Source: Arthrobacter sp. Soil782 (GTDB lineage Bacteria; Actinomycetota; Actinomycetes; Actinomycetales; Micrococcaceae). From it: a DNA stretch of 64,000 nucleotides. The position numbers and the translations under genes are program-made. The stretch is from NCBI RefSeq assembly GCF_001428435.1, contig NZ_LMSO01000008.1:1-64000 (forward strand). The letters are read 5' to 3'. Every line of letters starts with the position of its first letter. Positions within the stretch are counted from its first letter, which is position 1. Below, piece after piece: positions 62,746 through 64,000 of this stretch. Below the pieces are notes generated by a model. The model searched no databases. It had not been told where the DNA came from and worked only from the letters and a program-made list of their open reading frames with translations.

Positions 62746-63135
62746 AACTACGACGGCGGCACTGCCCGTTTCCGTGTCAGCTGCGGTGCTGTTGCTGTAA
62801 ACTGGAAACCTTATGGACAGTCCTTCTAGGGGCCGGACCATGGCGCGCACGCAGCGACAGTCAGCATTGATCCGACGCGCAGCGCAGCCATCCAGTGCCG
62901 GCAATCCCCGTCTCCATGCCCATCACCTACCCCCTTCGCGGTCCGCGGTAAGCGGACCAGCTGCAGTTAGTGCGGCCGGCGCGGTTACCGTCCCTCTAGG
63001 AGAGCCCACGTGCGGGACTTCCCCGTCGACGGACGTCACCCAGCTGGACGACTCCTCCGAACCGGCGGAACCTCCGAAACCCGGCGCGCCGGTTGGAACC
63101 GGCGCATCCAGGCTCACCCTGGCGGTGATCAGCTA
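62746..63135 (+). other. Leader upstream of the hemolysin-type gene
   Basis: About 390 bases with no gene I can support. A 107-residue open frame (62813-63136) ends overlapping the next start (TAATG) but is Pro/Ala-rich with poor codon preference. A GTG at 63010 with AGGAGA before it is in frame with the next gene. The stretch is long enough for a regulatory leader; I recognise no metal riboswitch in it. Confidence 0.4.
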
Positions 63136-64000
63136 ATGGAGTGGTTTTACCTGACCATCGGCCTGCTGCTGATCCTCGGCACCGGCTTCTTCGTCGCCGT
63201 CGAGTTTGCGCTCGTCGCACTGGATCAGACCTACGTCCAGCGGGCAGTCGACGAGGGCGACAAGCGCGCGGAGCCGCTGCTTCGTTGCCTCAAGTCGCTT
63301 TCCACCCAGCTTTCCAGCTGTCAGCTGGGCATCACGCTGACCACCTTGCTGACCGGTTACGTCATGGAGCCGTCAGTGGGGCGTCTTCTCGAGTCGCCAT
63401 TGGCTGCCCTCGGTGTCCCGGACACCGCGCGGTCTTCGATCTCACTTATCCTCGCGATGGTCCTGGCGACGCTGCTCTCGATGCTCATCGGTGAGCTGGT
63501 GCCCAAGAACATGGCAATATCCCTGCCCTTCAAAGTCGGCAGGGCACTCGCACGACCGCAACTCCTCTTCACGGCAATCTTCAAACCCGCGATCGTTGTC
63601 CTCAATGGTTTCTCCAACCGGGTCCTCCACCTGTTCGGCCTGGAAGCGAAAGAGGAGATTTCGGGAGCGCGGTCACCGTCAGAGCTGTCCTCACTCGTGC
63701 GCCGGTCGGCAGAAATGGGAACCCTGGATCAGGGCACAGCGAACTTCCTCGCTCGCACCTTCAGCTTCTCCGAGCGCACTGCAGCGGACGTCATGACGCC
63801 GCGGATCCGGATGGCAACCATCGAATCCGACGAGACCGTGGCAGACGTGGTTGATTTGGCTCGCAGGACCGGATACTCCCGGTTCCCGCTGATCGGGGAA
63901 TCGCCGGATGACATCCGCGGCGTGGTGCACGTCAAGAAGGCGGTCGCCGTGCCGCGGTCCAGACGTGCCGAACTGCCGGCCGGCACCATCATGACCGACG
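63136..64000 (+). CDS. CNNM/CorC hemolysin-type membrane protein (cut by window edge)
   Basis: At least 288 residues from the ATG at 63136 (MEWFYLTIGLLLILGTGFFV), without a stop in the window. The DUF21 membrane domain has AVEFALVALDQTYVQRAVDE, SCQLGITLTTLLTGYVMEPS and IGELVPKNMAISLP. The CBS pair begins near FSERTAADVMTPRIRMATIE. These proteins take part in Mg2+ or Co2+ transport. An upstream GTG (63010) gives 42 more residues and a better RBS. Confidence 0.88.
   Translation, partial: MEWFYLTIGLLLILGTGFFVAVEFALVALDQTYVQRAVDEGDKRAEPLLRCLKSLSTQLSSCQLGITLTTLLTGYVMEPSVGRLLESPLAALGVPDTARSSISLILAMVLATLLSMLIGELVPKNMAISLPFKVGRALARPQLLFTAIFKPAIVVLNGFSNRVLHLFGLEAKEEISGARSPSELSSLVRRSAEMGTLDQGTANFLARTFSFSERTAADVMTPRIRMATIESDETVADVVDLARRTGYSRFPLIGESPDDIRGVVHVKKAVAVPRSRRAELPAGTIMTD

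Noticed and set aside
62813-63136. 107-residue open frame overlapping the next start (TAATG)
   Set aside because: Pro/Ala/Ser-rich, no RBS before its start, no recognisable motif; kept only as a leader note.

Overview
The window is from a high-GC actinobacterium, most likely a member of the Micrococcaceae close to Arthrobacter. The signs are a mycothiol-type SigH/RsrA stress-response pair, a fused 2-oxoglutarate decarboxylase (Kgd), a GuaB1-type IMPDH-like protein, the 24-residue ribosomal protein bL37, a SAM-IV-class riboswitch, an actinobacterial Tad/Flp pilus operon and many GTG starts. Species assignment is inference; no database was consulted.

Positions 1 to about 21,000 are an accessory element. 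It runs off the left edge, where an IS3-type transposase gene abuts a decapitated resolvase. It ends on the right at a large serine recombinase (19454-20830, minus strand). Immediately beyond the recombinase only the 3' part of a cpaF/tadA pilus ATPase is present (21003-21317), so the element appears to sit inside that gene. Cargo includes a lipoprotein, an anchored Pro/Thr-rich protein, a frameshifted Xre regulator divergent from an MbcA-like antitoxin gene, and three minus-strand gene blocks (6297 to 3833, 9148 to 6422, 11617 to 9290). These blocks start from related promoter regions. They encode an L,D-transpeptidase-like protein, a surface protein, an NrdH-like redoxin, two families of tandem paralogues of unknown function, and a CoiA-like protein. 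A translationally coupled defence-like operon follows (12417-18303): MmeI-like DNA methyltransferase, SF2 helicase, GIY-YIG/T5orf172 nuclease, with a convergent zinc-ribbon gene.

Positions 21,003-34,000 are chromosomal: the remaining Tad pilus genes, prfB, ftsE-ftsX, a coiled-coil M23 peptidase, smpB, a membrane protein, tmRNA (ssrA) and a secreted subtilase. Positions 33,231-41,449 hold an alpha-galactoside utilisation locus: a ROK repressor divergent from alpha-galactosidase, an ABC sugar importer without its own ATPase, and a GH13 alpha-glucosidase.

Positions 41,454-46,707 (minus) hold a GCS2-type ligase and a six-gene operon that joins a Mn/Zn-type ABC importer, its DtxR/MntR regulator and two CrcB fluoride channel subunits. 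Next are a methyltransferase, a SAM-IV-controlled class V aminotransferase, hisN, cspA, rsgA-aroA, a DoxX protein, sigH-rsrA, bL37, an MDR oxidoreductase, an SGNH-like protein lacking catalytic residues, kgd, guaB1 and the start of a CNNM/hemolysin-type membrane protein cut by the right edge. No CRISPR array, rRNA or tRNA gene (other than tmRNA) was recognised.
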